Shown: positions 8,855 through 17,780 of the stretch, one piece after another
Numbering within the stretch: the first letter of the stretch is position 1
How the letters are laid out: the number at the start of each line of letters is the position of its first letter
DNA from: CAZUMH01 sp964621645
GTDB taxonomy: Bacteria > Zhuqueibacterota > QNDG01 > JAGLOF01
Reading direction: 5' to 3'
Length of the DNA stretch: 45,134 nt
NCBI GenBank assembly: GCA_964621645.1
Contig: CAZUMH010000015.1
Coordinates: forward strand, 1 to 45,134
The notes under the pieces: model-generated
Databases searched by the model: none
The model's input: only the letters and a program-made list of their open reading frames with translations
Told to the model about the DNA's origin: nothing
Made by a program: the position numbers and the translations under genes

Positions 8855-10081
8855 ATGAGTACTGTCAATTCCATTATCGCTATCTCCGACCTCCATTTGG
8901 GATTATCCGATTCATATCTTCATTGTGAAGGTGAATTTTTCCGGCACAACGCTGATATCTTTCTGGAGACGCTGAGCAGTTTCGGCCCCCAGGATGAGCT
9001 TATCATCAACGGTGATTTCCTGGAACTTGCGCTAGCCGGGCCCGACATCGTCTACCGGGATGTGCGGGAGTTTTTCAAACTCGTAGCCCAGTGTGGACCG
9101 TATCGCCGTATTGTCTATATTCCGGGCAATCACGATCATCATTTTTGGCGTTCCCTGGTAGAGCTGATGAACATAAACGGCAGCATCCTTCAGGCTTCCA
9201 ATCCGCCCAGCAATGCTTTTTATCCCTACTATTTTGTGGACGCCCGCTTTTCCAGCCTTGATCCGGAGCTTCCCTATGATATCCCTCTCATCCATCTCTG
9301 GCCGCGGGAATCACCCCGACCGGAATTTGTGGTCAAGTACCCTCATCACCTCATCCGGGTAAAGCAGGATGGGGAAGATGAAACATGCTATTTCTTCACC
9401 CACGGCCACTACCTGGAACCGCTTTTCAAACCGTTCAATTTTCTCATCGAGCCGGCTCTTTTGGAAGAGCTTGAAGCATTCAATAACCTTTGGCTGGAAG
9501 CATTTAACTATCACATCGGCCACGCCGGGAAACTTTCCCAGAAGGTATTTCAGCTGCTGCGAAGTTATGAAAGAGGGGGAAAAAGTGAAACCCGAAAACT
9601 GCAGGACACCCTTTACAGAAGCAATAAACTTGTCCAGAATATTTTTAAACTCAACTGGTTTAAAGCTCTGCAGCTGAAAATGATGTTCCGATATGTCGTT
9701 CGTAAACTCGCCTTCGAAGGCAAAGGCCGTCTGTACGAGACCGCCATCGACGACGATGTGAAATACAGCATCGCCCACTACCTTAACAAATACGTGCTTT
9801 CCCGCTATCGTCAGGGCCGGGCGGTTAAGCACCACTTTCCCATTGATATCGACATACCGACCCCTTTCACTTTCGTCTTCGGCCATACCCACCGGCCCAT
9901 AACCAGTGAGCAGTTTGAATACGCGCGAGTATATCTGGAGGGTGATACCTATCCCATCCTCAATACCGGAGGCTGGCTGCGCTACGCCGGTGACAGAAAC
10001 CTAAAGGGCCTTCCTGCCGGATTTCTGTCAATAGGAAACGAAGGGGCCTCCTGGGTCTCGCTGAAAGGGAAACTCATTTGA
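8855..10081 (+). CDS. Calcineurin-like metallophosphoesterase
   Basis: The 408-residue protein has the full set of metallophosphoesterase motifs in order: I-S-D-L-H-L-G (D-x-H), N-G-D-F (G-D), G-N-H-D-H, T-H-G-H (near residue 180) and F-G-H-T-H-R-P near the C-terminus. These bind two metals. It has no signal peptide or membrane segment, so it is cytoplasmic. The region of about 150 residues between the last two motifs is a helical insertion of unknown role. The GNHDHHFW motif recalls UDP-diacylglucosamine diphosphatases and related bacterial enzymes, but this protein is longer and the substrate cannot be named from sequence. It lies 74 bases upstream of the thioredoxin-like lipoprotein gene. 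Confidence 0.88.
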   Translation: MSTVNSIIAISDLHLGLSDSYLHCEGEFFRHNADIFLETLSSFGPQDELIINGDFLELALAGPDIVYRDVREFFKLVAQCGPYRRIVYIPGNHDHHFWRSLVELMNINGSILQASNPPSNAFYPYYFVDARFSSLDPELPYDIPLIHLWPRESPRPEFVVKYPHHLIRVKQDGEDETCYFFTHGHYLEPLFKPFNFLIEPALLEELEAFNNLWLEAFNYHIGHAGKLSQKVFQLLRSYERGGKSETRKLQDTLYRSNKLVQNIFKLNWFKALQLKMMFRYVVRKLAFEGKGRLYETAIDDDVKYSIAHYLNKYVLSRYRQGRAVKHHFPIDIDIPTPFTFVFGHTHRPITSEQFEYARVYLEGDTYPILNTGGWLRYAGDRNLKGLPAGFLSIGNEGASWVSLKGKLI

Positions 10082-10155
10082 ATTAAACCCAGATGCCTTC
10101 CCGGGGAACATTCACGGTGGAGGCAGATTATTAACATGAACAAAAGGAGTTCACC

Positions 10156-11253
10156 ATGAAGAAATATGCAGTAATTCTGGGCATCATCATCCTTTCCTTC
10201 TCCTGTGCCAAGCAGGGAAGCTACACCATCAACGGCAAGATCGACGGTCTGGAAAACGGTAAAGTGGTTCTCTCAACCCTGAGCGAAGAGGGTAAATACG
10301 TCGCTACCGATTCCACCCAGATCGAAAACGGCAGTTTTATCCTGCACGGCTCGATTTCATCGCCTATGATGGCAAGTCTGAAGATAGACGGCAAACAGGG
10401 CGGCCGGTTCTTTTTGGAAAATTCGGTTATCGCCCTGACAGGGAATTCGGACAATCCAAGAGAATACGCAATAGCGGGATCGCTGAGTCAAACGCAACTG
10501 GACAGTTTCCAAACGAAATTGGAACCCATCAGCACTGAACAAAGCGAACTCTATAAGAGCTACAGCGAGGCCAGGAAGAAAGACGATAAAAAAACCATGG
10601 AGGAAATCCAGAAAAAATTCGAGGACCTGTCAGATAAGAGAATGGAGCTAATCAAGGAAGGCATCAAAGAAAACAGCGATAACGTCATCGGCCCCTATAT
10701 GCTTTACGGTCAGGTACGCTACTATCTCACTCTGGATGAATTAAAGGAGTACTGCGCCGCTTTCCAGGGTCCGGCAAAAAACAACATCTATTATGATCTG
10801 CTCTCAAAAGCCATTGAAACACTGGAGACCGTGGCCGTTGGCAAGATGGCTCCGGATTTCGAAATGGAAAATCCCGACGGAAAAATGATCAAACTCTCGG
10901 ATTTCCGGGGCACGTACCTGCTCATCGATTTCTGGGCCAGCTGGTGCGGCCCCTGCCGACAGGAAAATCCCAATGTTGTTAAGATGTACAACGAAGTTAA
11001 GGGGAAGGGATTTGACATTCTCGGGGTCTCTCTGGATACTAAAAGAGAAAACTGGCTCAAGGCAATAGAGGATGATAAGCTCACCTGGAATCATGTTTCG
11101 GATCTAAAAGGATGGGACAACCGGGTAGCCAAGCTCTATGGAGTGAGCTCTATCCCACATACGGTTCTATTGGATAAGGAGGGGAAAATCATCGCTAATG
11201 ATCTGCGCGGCGATGACCTGCGGGCCAAAGTAAAGGAACTGCTGGGAATGTAG
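10156..11253 (+). CDS. TlpA/AhpC-like thioredoxin-fold lipoprotein with DUF4369-like N-terminus
   Basis: A lipoprotein signal (MKKYAVILGIIILSFSC) ends in a lipobox Cys. The next 100 residues resemble DUF4369 ('YTINGKIDGLENGKVVL...'), a beta domain common in Bacteroidota-type thiol proteins. After a helical linker, the C-terminal 140 residues are a TlpA-like thioredoxin fold: 'GKMAPDFEMENPDGK', the redox pair in W-A-S-W-C-G-P-C, and a cis-Pro in 'SIPHTVLLDKEGKI'. It is probably a periplasmic disulfide reductase anchored to a membrane; the partner protein is unknown. The ribosome binding site AAAAGGAG is strong and the gene ends with an intrinsic terminator. Confidence 0.92.
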   Translation: MKKYAVILGIIILSFSCAKQGSYTINGKIDGLENGKVVLSTLSEEGKYVATDSTQIENGSFILHGSISSPMMASLKIDGKQGGRFFLENSVIALTGNSDNPREYAIAGSLSQTQLDSFQTKLEPISTEQSELYKSYSEARKKDDKKTMEEIQKKFEDLSDKRMELIKEGIKENSDNVIGPYMLYGQVRYYLTLDELKEYCAAFQGPAKNNIYYDLLSKAIETLETVAVGKMAPDFEMENPDGKMIKLSDFRGTYLLIDFWASWCGPCRQENPNVVKMYNEVKGKGFDILGVSLDTKRENWLKAIEDDKLTWNHVSDLKGWDNRVAKLYGVSSIPHTVLLDKEGKIIANDLRGDDLRAKVKELLGM

Positions 11254-11270
11254 ATCGAAGCGACCCTTTA

Positions 11271-11306
11271 AAAAGCCGTCTCCTGTTCAAGAGACGGCTT
11301 TTTTTT
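11271..11306 (+). terminator. Intrinsic terminator of the plus-strand lipoprotein gene, perhaps bidirectional
   Basis: AAAAGCCGTCTC (11271-11282) pairs with GAGACGGCTT (from 11291), followed by a T run to 11306. On the minus strand the stem is followed by five T bases, so it may also end the minus-strand propeller gene that stops at 11339. Confidence 0.9.
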
Positions 11307-11338
11307 ATGCGCGGCAGGAGGAATATGGATCCAGCACC

Positions 11339-12505
11339 CTACTTCCGTTTACCAGCCTGCCAGGTGATCCTCCAGCGGATGATGCGTCCTTCTGAATCAA
11401 GGCTGTAAACCATATCTTTAAAAAAGAGAAGAGGGTGCAGGGTCAGCCACACCCGGGCCTGGTATGTTCCATCGGGAGAAAAAATATCATAGGCGGTGAG
11501 GGACTTCCCTCCCTCTTTCTTTGTTTCCGCTGTCCGCACCCAGAGCCTGTTTGCATCATCCACCAGGGCGTAGTCGGCTACGCTTCGCAGGTCCCAATCT
11601 TCGGGAAGATTCGGCAAGGATTCCACCTCCTGCATTTCCGCCTCTCCGATGCGAACCCGTTCATAGGGGCGGCTGAAACTACCGACCAGCCTGCCGCCAA
11701 AATCATATGCCTTGATGTGATAGCGTTCTCCCCCGATGAGATACAACAGCCCCCGCTCCAGATCGGAGCAAATCATTGTCTTTGGACGGTTCAGCCGCAG
11801 CAGCCTGCTCCTGCCGCCTCCCTGGGGCAAATTAAGCAGATACCCGTCGGAAAGATTCGGGACCACCCAGCGTCTCTTTCCCTGCCAATCGAAAAAGACC
11901 AGGGAACAGTACAGCGGCCTGCTCTCTCCCATATTGCTTTCGCGGACGAGCGCCACATATCCACTGTCTGTTGCGGCCAGGATACGATCCTGATACTTCT
12001 GGATCGGCAAATCCCAGGGAATACTTCTTGTATCTTGTTCCCTTACGGACACTATCAAGGTACGGCTGGCATTGCTGTCCAGCACCAGCAAATCACCGTT
12101 GCCGCTGCAGCTGATGCTCTTGATGAAACGATATTCATCCTCCCCAGAACCCCTCGAACCCAAAAAAGTCTGGAAATAGCCGTCCGGACGGAATAATGTG
12201 ATGCGGCCCTTGGACTCGTTGGCCGCATAGATTCTCCCCTGCCGATCCAGACAGATGAGCGTTGGGACGCACCTCATGAACTGAACGGCGTCGACAATGA
12301 CATCCGGCGAGAAATCAACCTGCAGGGTCCCCTGCCGGGGAAGAGAAGGATTAATTACTTCCTCTACAAGTTCATCCTGAGCAATGAGCTGACGCAAAGG
12401 GAATAAAATATTTGTCAGAAGGACAAAGACAAGGATCACTGCGAATCCGCCGTCACTTTCTTTTAATTGTGCCGTTTTGTGGTGTATTACAGGGTTCTTG
12501 GGCAA
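11339..12505 (-). CDS. Exported six-bladed beta-propeller (NHL-like) protein
   Basis: The 388-residue product has one hydrophobic stretch (FAVILVFVLLTNILFPL) followed by 'LIAQDE', a likely signal peptide or anchor. The rest has propeller strands such as 'LICLDRQGRIYAANESKGRITLFRPDG' with an NHL/6-blade pattern. No catalytic residues can be named; such proteins usually bind partners or carbohydrates. An upstream ATG at 12577 would give 412 residues but has a poor ribosome binding site and a 45-residue N-region. TTG at 12505 has AGAGGAG five to seven bases before it and is preferred, though not certain. It is the last gene of the long minus-strand series, 21 bases or more after birA depending on start. 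Confidence 0.8.
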   Translation of the reverse strand: MPKNPVIHHKTAQLKESDGGFAVILVFVLLTNILFPLRQLIAQDELVEEVINPSLPRQGTLQVDFSPDVIVDAVQFMRCVPTLICLDRQGRIYAANESKGRITLFRPDGYFQTFLGSRGSGEDEYRFIKSISCSGNGDLLVLDSNASRTLIVSVREQDTRSIPWDLPIQKYQDRILAATDSGYVALVRESNMGESRPLYCSLVFFDWQGKRRWVVPNLSDGYLLNLPQGGGRSRLLRLNRPKTMICSDLERGLLYLIGGERYHIKAYDFGGRLVGSFSRPYERVRIGEAEMQEVESLPNLPEDWDLRSVADYALVDDANRLWVRTAETKKEGGKSLTAYDIFSPDGTYQARVWLTLHPLLFFKDMVYSLDSEGRIIRWRITWQAGKRK

Positions 12506-12598
12506 CAATTCTCCTCTTTGGATTTTCCCGCGACTGAATCGGTAAACTTCCGTTATTAAGCACTTTGATGCACGCATATCAGTGTTTCCAGGATCAAA

Positions 12599-13399
12599 TC
12601 AGTTCTTCCCCCGCCGGACCTTCACCACTTCGCCGGACCAAAAAGTTCTGTCTTCTCCCCCGGAAAATTGTATCATCAGCCGGCCCAGATCATCCATGCC
12701 CTGATAACGGCCCCGCCAGGATTCCTCTCCCACGATGATTTCGATCTCCGCCCCGAGCAAGGCATCCCGGATTTTCCAGGCACGGGCCAGGTAACGATTC
12801 CCCTGTTTCTGCTTTTCGGCCAGGGTCTCATGAATAGATGACAGTAATTGTGAAAGTACTTGTTCCGCCTCTACCTGACGGCCCAGCTCAAGAAAAATAG
12901 ACGTGGCCTGCTCTTCAAGCCCGTTTGCTTTCAGCTCCTCCCTCGAAATAGTGGTGTTAAGACCGATCCCGATCACAATTTTATCAGAGGCGGAAGCGGC
13001 CTCGGCCAGGATGCCGGAGATCTTGCGGCTCTGTACCAGGACATCGTTGGGCCACTTCAATTGAGTTCGGATCCCCAGGCTTTCCAGGAGACGGGCTACT
13101 GCCAGGGCAGCCGTCTGCCCCAGCGAGAGCGCCTGCTCCGGCTGGGCAGGTTTATCCAAAACAAGGGACAGGGCGATGTTTCCACCGGCCGGTGTTATCC
13201 AGCTGCGGGAAAAACGGCCGCGTCCGGCCGTCTGTCTCCAGGCGGCCACAACATCACCAGCATGCAATGAATTCAGATGCGCTTTGGTCCAGGTATTGGT
13301 GGAAGGCAGAGAATCAAAAAGGATAAGCCGGCCGCTCCACAGGCCCTGCTCGGGCAGGATTTCCGCTCCCGGCCATTCATTAGTTGTATCGGGGATCAT
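12599..13399 (-). CDS. birA: Biotin--[acetyl-CoA carboxylase] ligase without repressor domain
   Basis: This enzyme activates biotin with ATP and attaches it to the carboxyl carrier protein of acetyl-CoA carboxylase. Motifs are visible: 'GRGRFSRSW' (biotinyl-AMP loop, G-R-G-R), 'NIALSLVL', 'LKWPNDVLV' with the catalytic-region Lys, 'KISGILAEA' and 'GIGLNTT'. A C-terminal beta domain follows ('WRGRYQGMDDLGRLMI'). The protein has 266 residues and begins close to the catalytic domain, so the winged helix of class II BirA repressors is absent; it should be a class I ligase without a regulatory role. It sits 39 bases after the MscS gene. Confidence 0.95.
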   Translation of the reverse strand: MIPDTTNEWPGAEILPEQGLWSGRLILFDSLPSTNTWTKAHLNSLHAGDVVAAWRQTAGRGRFSRSWITPAGGNIALSLVLDKPAQPEQALSLGQTAALAVARLLESLGIRTQLKWPNDVLVQSRKISGILAEAASASDKIVIGIGLNTTISREELKANGLEEQATSIFLELGRQVEAEQVLSQLLSSIHETLAEKQKQGNRYLARAWKIRDALLGAEIEIIVGEESWRGRYQGMDDLGRLMIQFSGGEDRTFWSGEVVKVRRGKN

Positions 13400-13438
13400 A
13401 CAGCTGCCGCCTTTTCACCCGTCATGTCCGCGGGGTTA

Positions 13439-14524
13439 TTATTTCCCCCCTGCAGTATCTTTATCCTGCCGCATAGTAACCACTCGCTGCGGGAAGGGTA
13501 TCTCGATCCCCTCTCTTTCAAAACACTCGTATATGGAAAGGCGCAGCTCTTCAGCCACTCTCCACTGCATGCTCCATTCCGCAATCCGGCAGGTCACCTG
13601 AAAATCGAGAGATGAGTTGCCGAAATTGACGAAATAAATTGCCGGAGGCGGATTCTCTATGACATCCGTATGGCTGCGGCATACTCCTTCCAGCAACGTC
13701 TTCACTCTCCTGAGATCGGATCCATAGGCGACGCCCACTTCCACCACGACTCTGATCTGGGGATCGGGATAGGAAAGGTTGGTTACCTTTTCGTTGATAA
13801 TCTGATTATTGGGGACGATGATCAGGGTATTATCGAACGTTTTGATTTTGGTGGTTCGGAGGCCGATATCGAAAACATCGCCTTTCTGGCCGGATTCCAG
13901 TACGATCCGGTCTCCGATTCGGAAGGGCCTGTCGGACATAATCATGAATCCGGCGATCATGTTGGCCAGTGTGTCTCTGGCTGCCAGGGCCACGGCCAGG
14001 GAGCCCACACCCAGGGAGACGACAAGAGAGGATATATCCTGGCCGAAATGTCGCAAAATCATCACCAGGGCCACCATATAAAAAATAATGGAGATGATCC
14101 GTTTGAAAAGCGGCCCGAAATCCTTCTGCAGGGCCCGGGCCTCTCCCCGGGGCCGGCGCGTCATCTGCCACTCCAGGATCGCCTGCAGTGCGGCGATGAA
14201 AGTCCGGGCTATAACCAGGACAATAAGGATATAGATAATGCCGTCCGCTACAGCCGGGATATGGCCGGGCAGCATCGGTCTCACAATCTGCAGAGCAAGA
14301 TACAATCCCAGAATGCGGATGATAATTCGCGCCGGAGAGGCCAATAATCTGACAAGACTGTTATCCAGGGCGGTGGACGTGCGTTCCAATAACTTCCGCA
14401 GCACTTTCTTTTCCAGCAATCGCACTACACTGCCGGCGAAATAGAAAAGCATAAGAACCGCTGCAGCTGCAACAATACGCACCAGGTTCGAGTCGCTTTT
14501 AAATATATCCAGTACTTCTGTCAT
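13439..14524 (-). CDS. Small-conductance mechanosensitive channel, MscS family
   Basis: This 361-residue inner-membrane protein should release solutes upon osmotic downshock. Three or four hydrophobic segments lie in residues 15-190. The pore-lining helix region 'SLVVSLGVGSLAVALAARDTLANMIAGF' has the Gly/Ala-rich packing of MscS TM3, followed by 'MSDRPFRIGDRI', the standard start of the beta domain, and 'RTTKIKTFDNTLIIVPNNQI'. The cytoplasmic C-terminal domain follows. GGGGAG precedes the ATG at 14524 by seven bases. It lies between a site-2 protease and birA in the long minus-strand run. Confidence 0.94.
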   Translation of the reverse strand: MTEVLDIFKSDSNLVRIVAAAAVLMLFYFAGSVVRLLEKKVLRKLLERTSTALDNSLVRLLASPARIIIRILGLYLALQIVRPMLPGHIPAVADGIIYILIVLVIARTFIAALQAILEWQMTRRPRGEARALQKDFGPLFKRIISIIFYMVALVMILRHFGQDISSLVVSLGVGSLAVALAARDTLANMIAGFMIMSDRPFRIGDRIVLESGQKGDVFDIGLRTTKIKTFDNTLIIVPNNQIINEKVTNLSYPDPQIRVVVEVGVAYGSDLRRVKTLLEGVCRSHTDVIENPPPAIYFVNFGNSSLDFQVTCRIAEWSMQWRVAEELRLSIYECFEREGIEIPFPQRVVTMRQDKDTAGGK

Positions 14525-14575
14525 AGTCGATCTCCCCTCGTTTTTCCCCAGGCCCGCGTACCAGGAATAGTATGG

Positions 14576-15205
14576 CTATAGGGATAATCCGGTCAGAAGG
14601 CTTAAAAATAAATTGATCAGGGGCAAGATCAGCCGGAAAAACCCCAGCATTAACAGGATGATGATGATGAACATCCCGTAGGGTTCAATCCTTACATACG
14701 TCTCCGCCATCGATCTGGAAAGGAAAATAACCAGGATACGCGAACCGTCCAGCGGTGGGATGGGCACCAGGTTAAAAAAACAAAGAACCAGATTGATAAC
14801 CACTGCAAAGAGAAGCGCCTGGGAGAGAGGATGGTACATCCCCACTGCTGGACCCAAAATCCGGAACGCCACCCCAGCCAAAACGGCCAGCAGGAAGTTG
14901 CTTAAAGGTCCGGCGGCGCCGATAAGAGCCAGATCTTTGCGGGGAGTGCGGTAAAAATAGGGATTGGTTGGAACCGGCTTGGCCCAGCCAAAAAGAAAAC
15001 CAGCCCGGGTCAGGATAAGAAACAGAGGGATCAGAATGGTCCCGAACAGATCGATGTGGGGCAAAGGATTGAGAGTCAGGCGTCCTGCATCCCTGGCGGT
15101 GGTATCCCCTCGCCAGAGCGCCACCGCTCCATGGGCCACTTCGTGTATCATAATAGAAAAAACCAGCACTACAAAACGAGGCAGGGCCGTAATAAAAGTA
15201 TCCAT
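14576..15205 (-). CDS. Site-2 protease family membrane metallopeptidase (M50)
   Basis: The 209-residue protein has five or six hydrophobic segments. The zinc motif H-E-V-A-H is in the first or second segment ('MIHEVAHGAVAL') and the third ligand in 'PIPPLDGSRIL', both typical of the compact M50B or RIP type. Members of this family cut membrane-bound substrates; many bacterial examples of this size have no known substrate. It is 52 bases downstream of mlaD and may belong to the same transcript. The start is ATG at 15205 after GGGAAGTGAT. Confidence 0.92.
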   Translation of the reverse strand: MDTFITALPRFVVLVFSIMIHEVAHGAVALWRGDTTARDAGRLTLNPLPHIDLFGTILIPLFLILTRAGFLFGWAKPVPTNPYFYRTPRKDLALIGAAGPLSNFLLAVLAGVAFRILGPAVGMYHPLSQALLFAVVINLVLCFFNLVPIPPLDGSRILVIFLSRSMAETYVRIEPYGMFIIIILLMLGFFRLILPLINLFLSLLTGLSL

Positions 15206-15257
15206 ATCACTTCCCGGTATTAATTATACATCTCAGCGCCGCTGCAGGAGAAGGGGG

Positions 15258-16271
15258 TCAGCGGGTTTCATTGGATTCCTCCAGTTTCATTCGTGCCTTT
15301 TCACCGGCTTTACGCCGGTTCTGGAGAAACCACTTGGCCAGTTTATTATTCTCGATCCCAAGCACAATATCCTGCAGTCCATAATATAACACAGGGTCAT
15401 TGATCAAACTGCCGATTGTGCCCCGGCCGCTGTCAATCTTAGCTGTAATGGAGGCAAGGGAGCGCAGTGTTGACTGTAGATCACGGGTGAGAGAATCACC
15501 ATAGGCTTCATCATTAAGCAGCCTGCCGGCGACACTTCCACTGCCGACGAGATTATTGCTCACCTGGTGCAGATCCCCCACCACTTGTTTTAGTTCAGTC
15601 AGTGCCAGGTAAATATCCGTCGAATCGGCCAGGAGTGAGCCCGCGGCCCCCTCACCTTTTTCAACCCGCGAGATTATTTTCTCCAGCCGGTTTGACGAAA
15701 TGGCCAGACTGCGCAGCGTTGCTTCGACCTCAGGGCTCCCCTTGAGGATCAACCCGGCTAAGCCGTCACCCCGCTCCATCCGGCGCACGATGGAGTTGAT
15801 GCTTGCCAAAGCCGAGTCGGTGTTCATCATGATGGAGGATATATTCCCCGTTTTCAGGGTTTGGATGTATTCCCCCGGTTTAATAGGGTCAAGTTCAGGT
15901 GATCCCATGCTGAGCGTCACCACTTTACCGTAGACCAGACTGGCCGAAGCGATGCTGGCCCGGGTATCCTGCCGGATACGGTTTGCTACATCCTGCCGTA
16001 CTTCAATCTCTACCAGAATACTCTTCTGGTTAATGTCCTCAGGGAAAGCTAGCCGGCTGACATTTCCGATTTCAACTCCGGTGAGCAGAACCGGATCTCC
16101 CTCATAGAGTCCGGCAGTAGAGGAAAAGAGGATTTTGTAGCGAACCTTATGTCCGAACATCTGTTCTTCTCCGCCCAAAGCGAAGACAACCGCAATAATT
16201 ATCGTCAAGGCGACGATAATGACGGCCCCTACCCGTATTTCTCGTCTATTTCGTTTCTCCCGGTTTTTCAA
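15258..16271 (-). CDS. mlaD: MlaD-type MCE-domain lipid-transport protein
   Basis: The substrate-binding partner of the MlaEF lipid ABC transporter. It has a basic N-terminus, one membrane helix (VGAVIIVALTIIIAVVFALGG) and one MCE domain ('VRYKILFSSTAGLYEGDPVLLTGVEIGNVSRLAF'). The long C-terminal part of about 180 residues is predicted to be helical and amphipathic. That is longer than E. coli MlaD (about 183 residues in all), so it may form an extended tube across the periplasm. The start is TTG at 16271 with AAGGAG nine bases upstream, inside the end of mlaF. The order mlaE, mlaF, mlaD fits one transport complex. Confidence 0.93.
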   Translation of the reverse strand: MKNREKRNRREIRVGAVIIVALTIIIAVVFALGGEEQMFGHKVRYKILFSSTAGLYEGDPVLLTGVEIGNVSRLAFPEDINQKSILVEIEVRQDVANRIRQDTRASIASASLVYGKVVTLSMGSPELDPIKPGEYIQTLKTGNISSIMMNTDSALASINSIVRRMERGDGLAGLILKGSPEVEATLRSLAISSNRLEKIISRVEKGEGAAGSLLADSTDIYLALTELKQVVGDLHQVSNNLVGSGSVAGRLLNDEAYGDSLTRDLQSTLRSLASITAKIDSGRGTIGSLINDPVLYYGLQDIVLGIENNKLAKWFLQNRRKAGEKARMKLEESNETR

Positions 16272-16276
16272 ATCAG

Positions 16277-17005
16277 CTAACTCCTTAAAAATTCCTGAAC
16301 AATATGATCGCCGCAGTTGAGAATCTCTTCCGGCGTACCCACAAACTTGATACGGCCTCGGTAAAGAAAGGCGATACGATCGGCTACATCCATGGCACTC
16401 TGGATATTGTGAGTGACAATGACTGATGTTATTTTCAGGTCCTCATGGATATTGCGCATGAGCTTGCTCACCCAGCGGGTTGTAATAGGATCAAGTCCTG
16501 TCGTGGGCTCGTCATAAAGCAAGGCCCGCGGTTCCAGGATAATGGCCCGGGCCAGAGCCACACGCCTGCGCATGCCTCCGGAAAGATTGCTCGGCATCAT
16601 CCAGTCCACTCCCTCCAGCCCTACCAGTTTGAGTTTTTCATGAACTTTTTCGTCGATCTGATTCTCATCCAAATTCGTATGTTCCCGAAGGGGGAACGCG
16701 ACATTGTCGAAAACGGTCATCGAATCGAAAAGAGCGCCCCCCTGAAAGAGAAATCCTACCTGCCGTCGTACCGAAAGGAACTGATCCTCATTATAATCGC
16801 TGATATCATGTCCGTTGACGTAAATGCTGCCCCGTTCCGGAGAGATCAGGCCCACAATGTGTTTGAGGGCCACCGTTTTGCCGGTGCCGCTGCCGCCGAG
16901 AATGACAAGGGCTTCACCTTCACGGATCACCAGAGTGAGACCGCGCAACACCTCACGGCCGTCAAAACTCTTATACACTTCATCAAAGAAAACAAATGGT
17001 GCCAC
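16277..17005 (-). CDS. mlaF: MlaF-type ABC transporter ATPase
   Basis: This cytoplasmic ATPase drives the lipid transporter. All motifs are intact in its 242 residues: Walker A G-G-S-G-T-G-K-T, a Q-loop in 'VGFLFQGGALFDSM', signature L-S-G-G-M-R-R-R, Walker B 'RALLYDEPTTGLDP' and H-loop 'VIVTHNI'. The phrase 'GALFDSMTVFDNVAFPLREH' is typical of MlaF and related proteins. The start is GTG at 17005 with GAGGA four bases upstream. It is seven bases after mlaE and five before mlaD, so the three are surely cotranscribed. Confidence 0.96.
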   Translation of the reverse strand: MAPFVFFDEVYKSFDGREVLRGLTLVIREGEALVILGGSGTGKTVALKHIVGLISPERGSIYVNGHDISDYNEDQFLSVRRQVGFLFQGGALFDSMTVFDNVAFPLREHTNLDENQIDEKVHEKLKLVGLEGVDWMMPSNLSGGMRRRVALARAIILEPRALLYDEPTTGLDPITTRWVSKLMRNIHEDLKITSVIVTHNIQSAMDVADRIAFLYRGRIKFVGTPEEILNCGDHIVQEFLRS

Positions 17006-17012
17006 GCTGTCC

Positions 17013-17780
17013 TCACAGTAGCAAAAGCAGTTTGGTTAAAAAATAATCCGAAATCATAATGCATACAGAACTAGCCACCACCGATCGGGTGGTAGCGGAT
17101 CCCACTCCCTCTGCTCCACCCTGAACCTTGAGCCCCTGGTAACAACCGATGAGTGAGATAAAGAAGCCAAAAACGAGAGCCTTGAAGATGCCGCCGAAAA
17201 AATCACTCATGGCAACGGCCCGTATTACCTGATAATAGTAGGTGGTAAAACTCATCTTGATGTCCAGCAGCGCCACCACCAGACCACCAAATATCCCCAT
17301 GAAATCGGCCACCGCCGTCAGCAGCGGCAGCATGATCATGGTGGCAAAAAGCCGGGGGAATACCAGTTTCTTGGCCGGACTCGCTCCCAGCAGACGGATG
17401 GCGTCAACCTGTTCGGTCACCTTCATTGAGCCGATTACGGAGGTAATGCCGGCACTGACTCGCCCTCCTACGAGCAGGGCGGTGAGAAGAGGACCGAATT
17501 CCTTGGTGATAGCTACTCCCACTCCGATACCGACCATGACCCTTCCGGCAAAATTAACCTCCGAGTAGGCCACCTGTACCGCCATAACCATTCCCACGAA
17601 AAATGAAGCGATGATGACGATAGGCAACGATCGTACTCCGATCTCATCCATCTGAGTGATCAGGGATCGTATCTCATAGGGCCGCGTGAAACCGTGTTTC
17701 AATGTATCCCGCAACAGATAGAGCATCTCTCCCACGCTGCGGGCGCCGTTTCCGAATTTGTCCAGCCATTCCTGCTTCAT
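17013..17780 (-). CDS. mlaE: MlaE-type lipid ABC transporter permease
   Basis: The membrane permease of the lipid transport complex. The 255-residue protein has five or six hydrophobic segments, and its middle has the family motif 'KEFGPLLTALLVGGRVSAGITSVIGSMKVTEQVDAI', with the EFGP and E-Q-(I/V)-D-A elements shared by MlaE and TGD1. The end 'GCYQGLKVQGGAEGVGSATTRSVVASSV' is also characteristic. Its ATG overlaps the stop of gpmI (ATGA), so translation may be coupled to that unrelated enzyme. Confidence 0.96.
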   Translation of the reverse strand: MKQEWLDKFGNGARSVGEMLYLLRDTLKHGFTRPYEIRSLITQMDEIGVRSLPIVIIASFFVGMVMAVQVAYSEVNFAGRVMVGIGVGVAITKEFGPLLTALLVGGRVSAGITSVIGSMKVTEQVDAIRLLGASPAKKLVFPRLFATMIMLPLLTAVADFMGIFGGLVVALLDIKMSFTTYYYQVIRAVAMSDFFGGIFKALVFGFFISLIGCYQGLKVQGGAEGVGSATTRSVVASSVCIMISDYFLTKLLLLL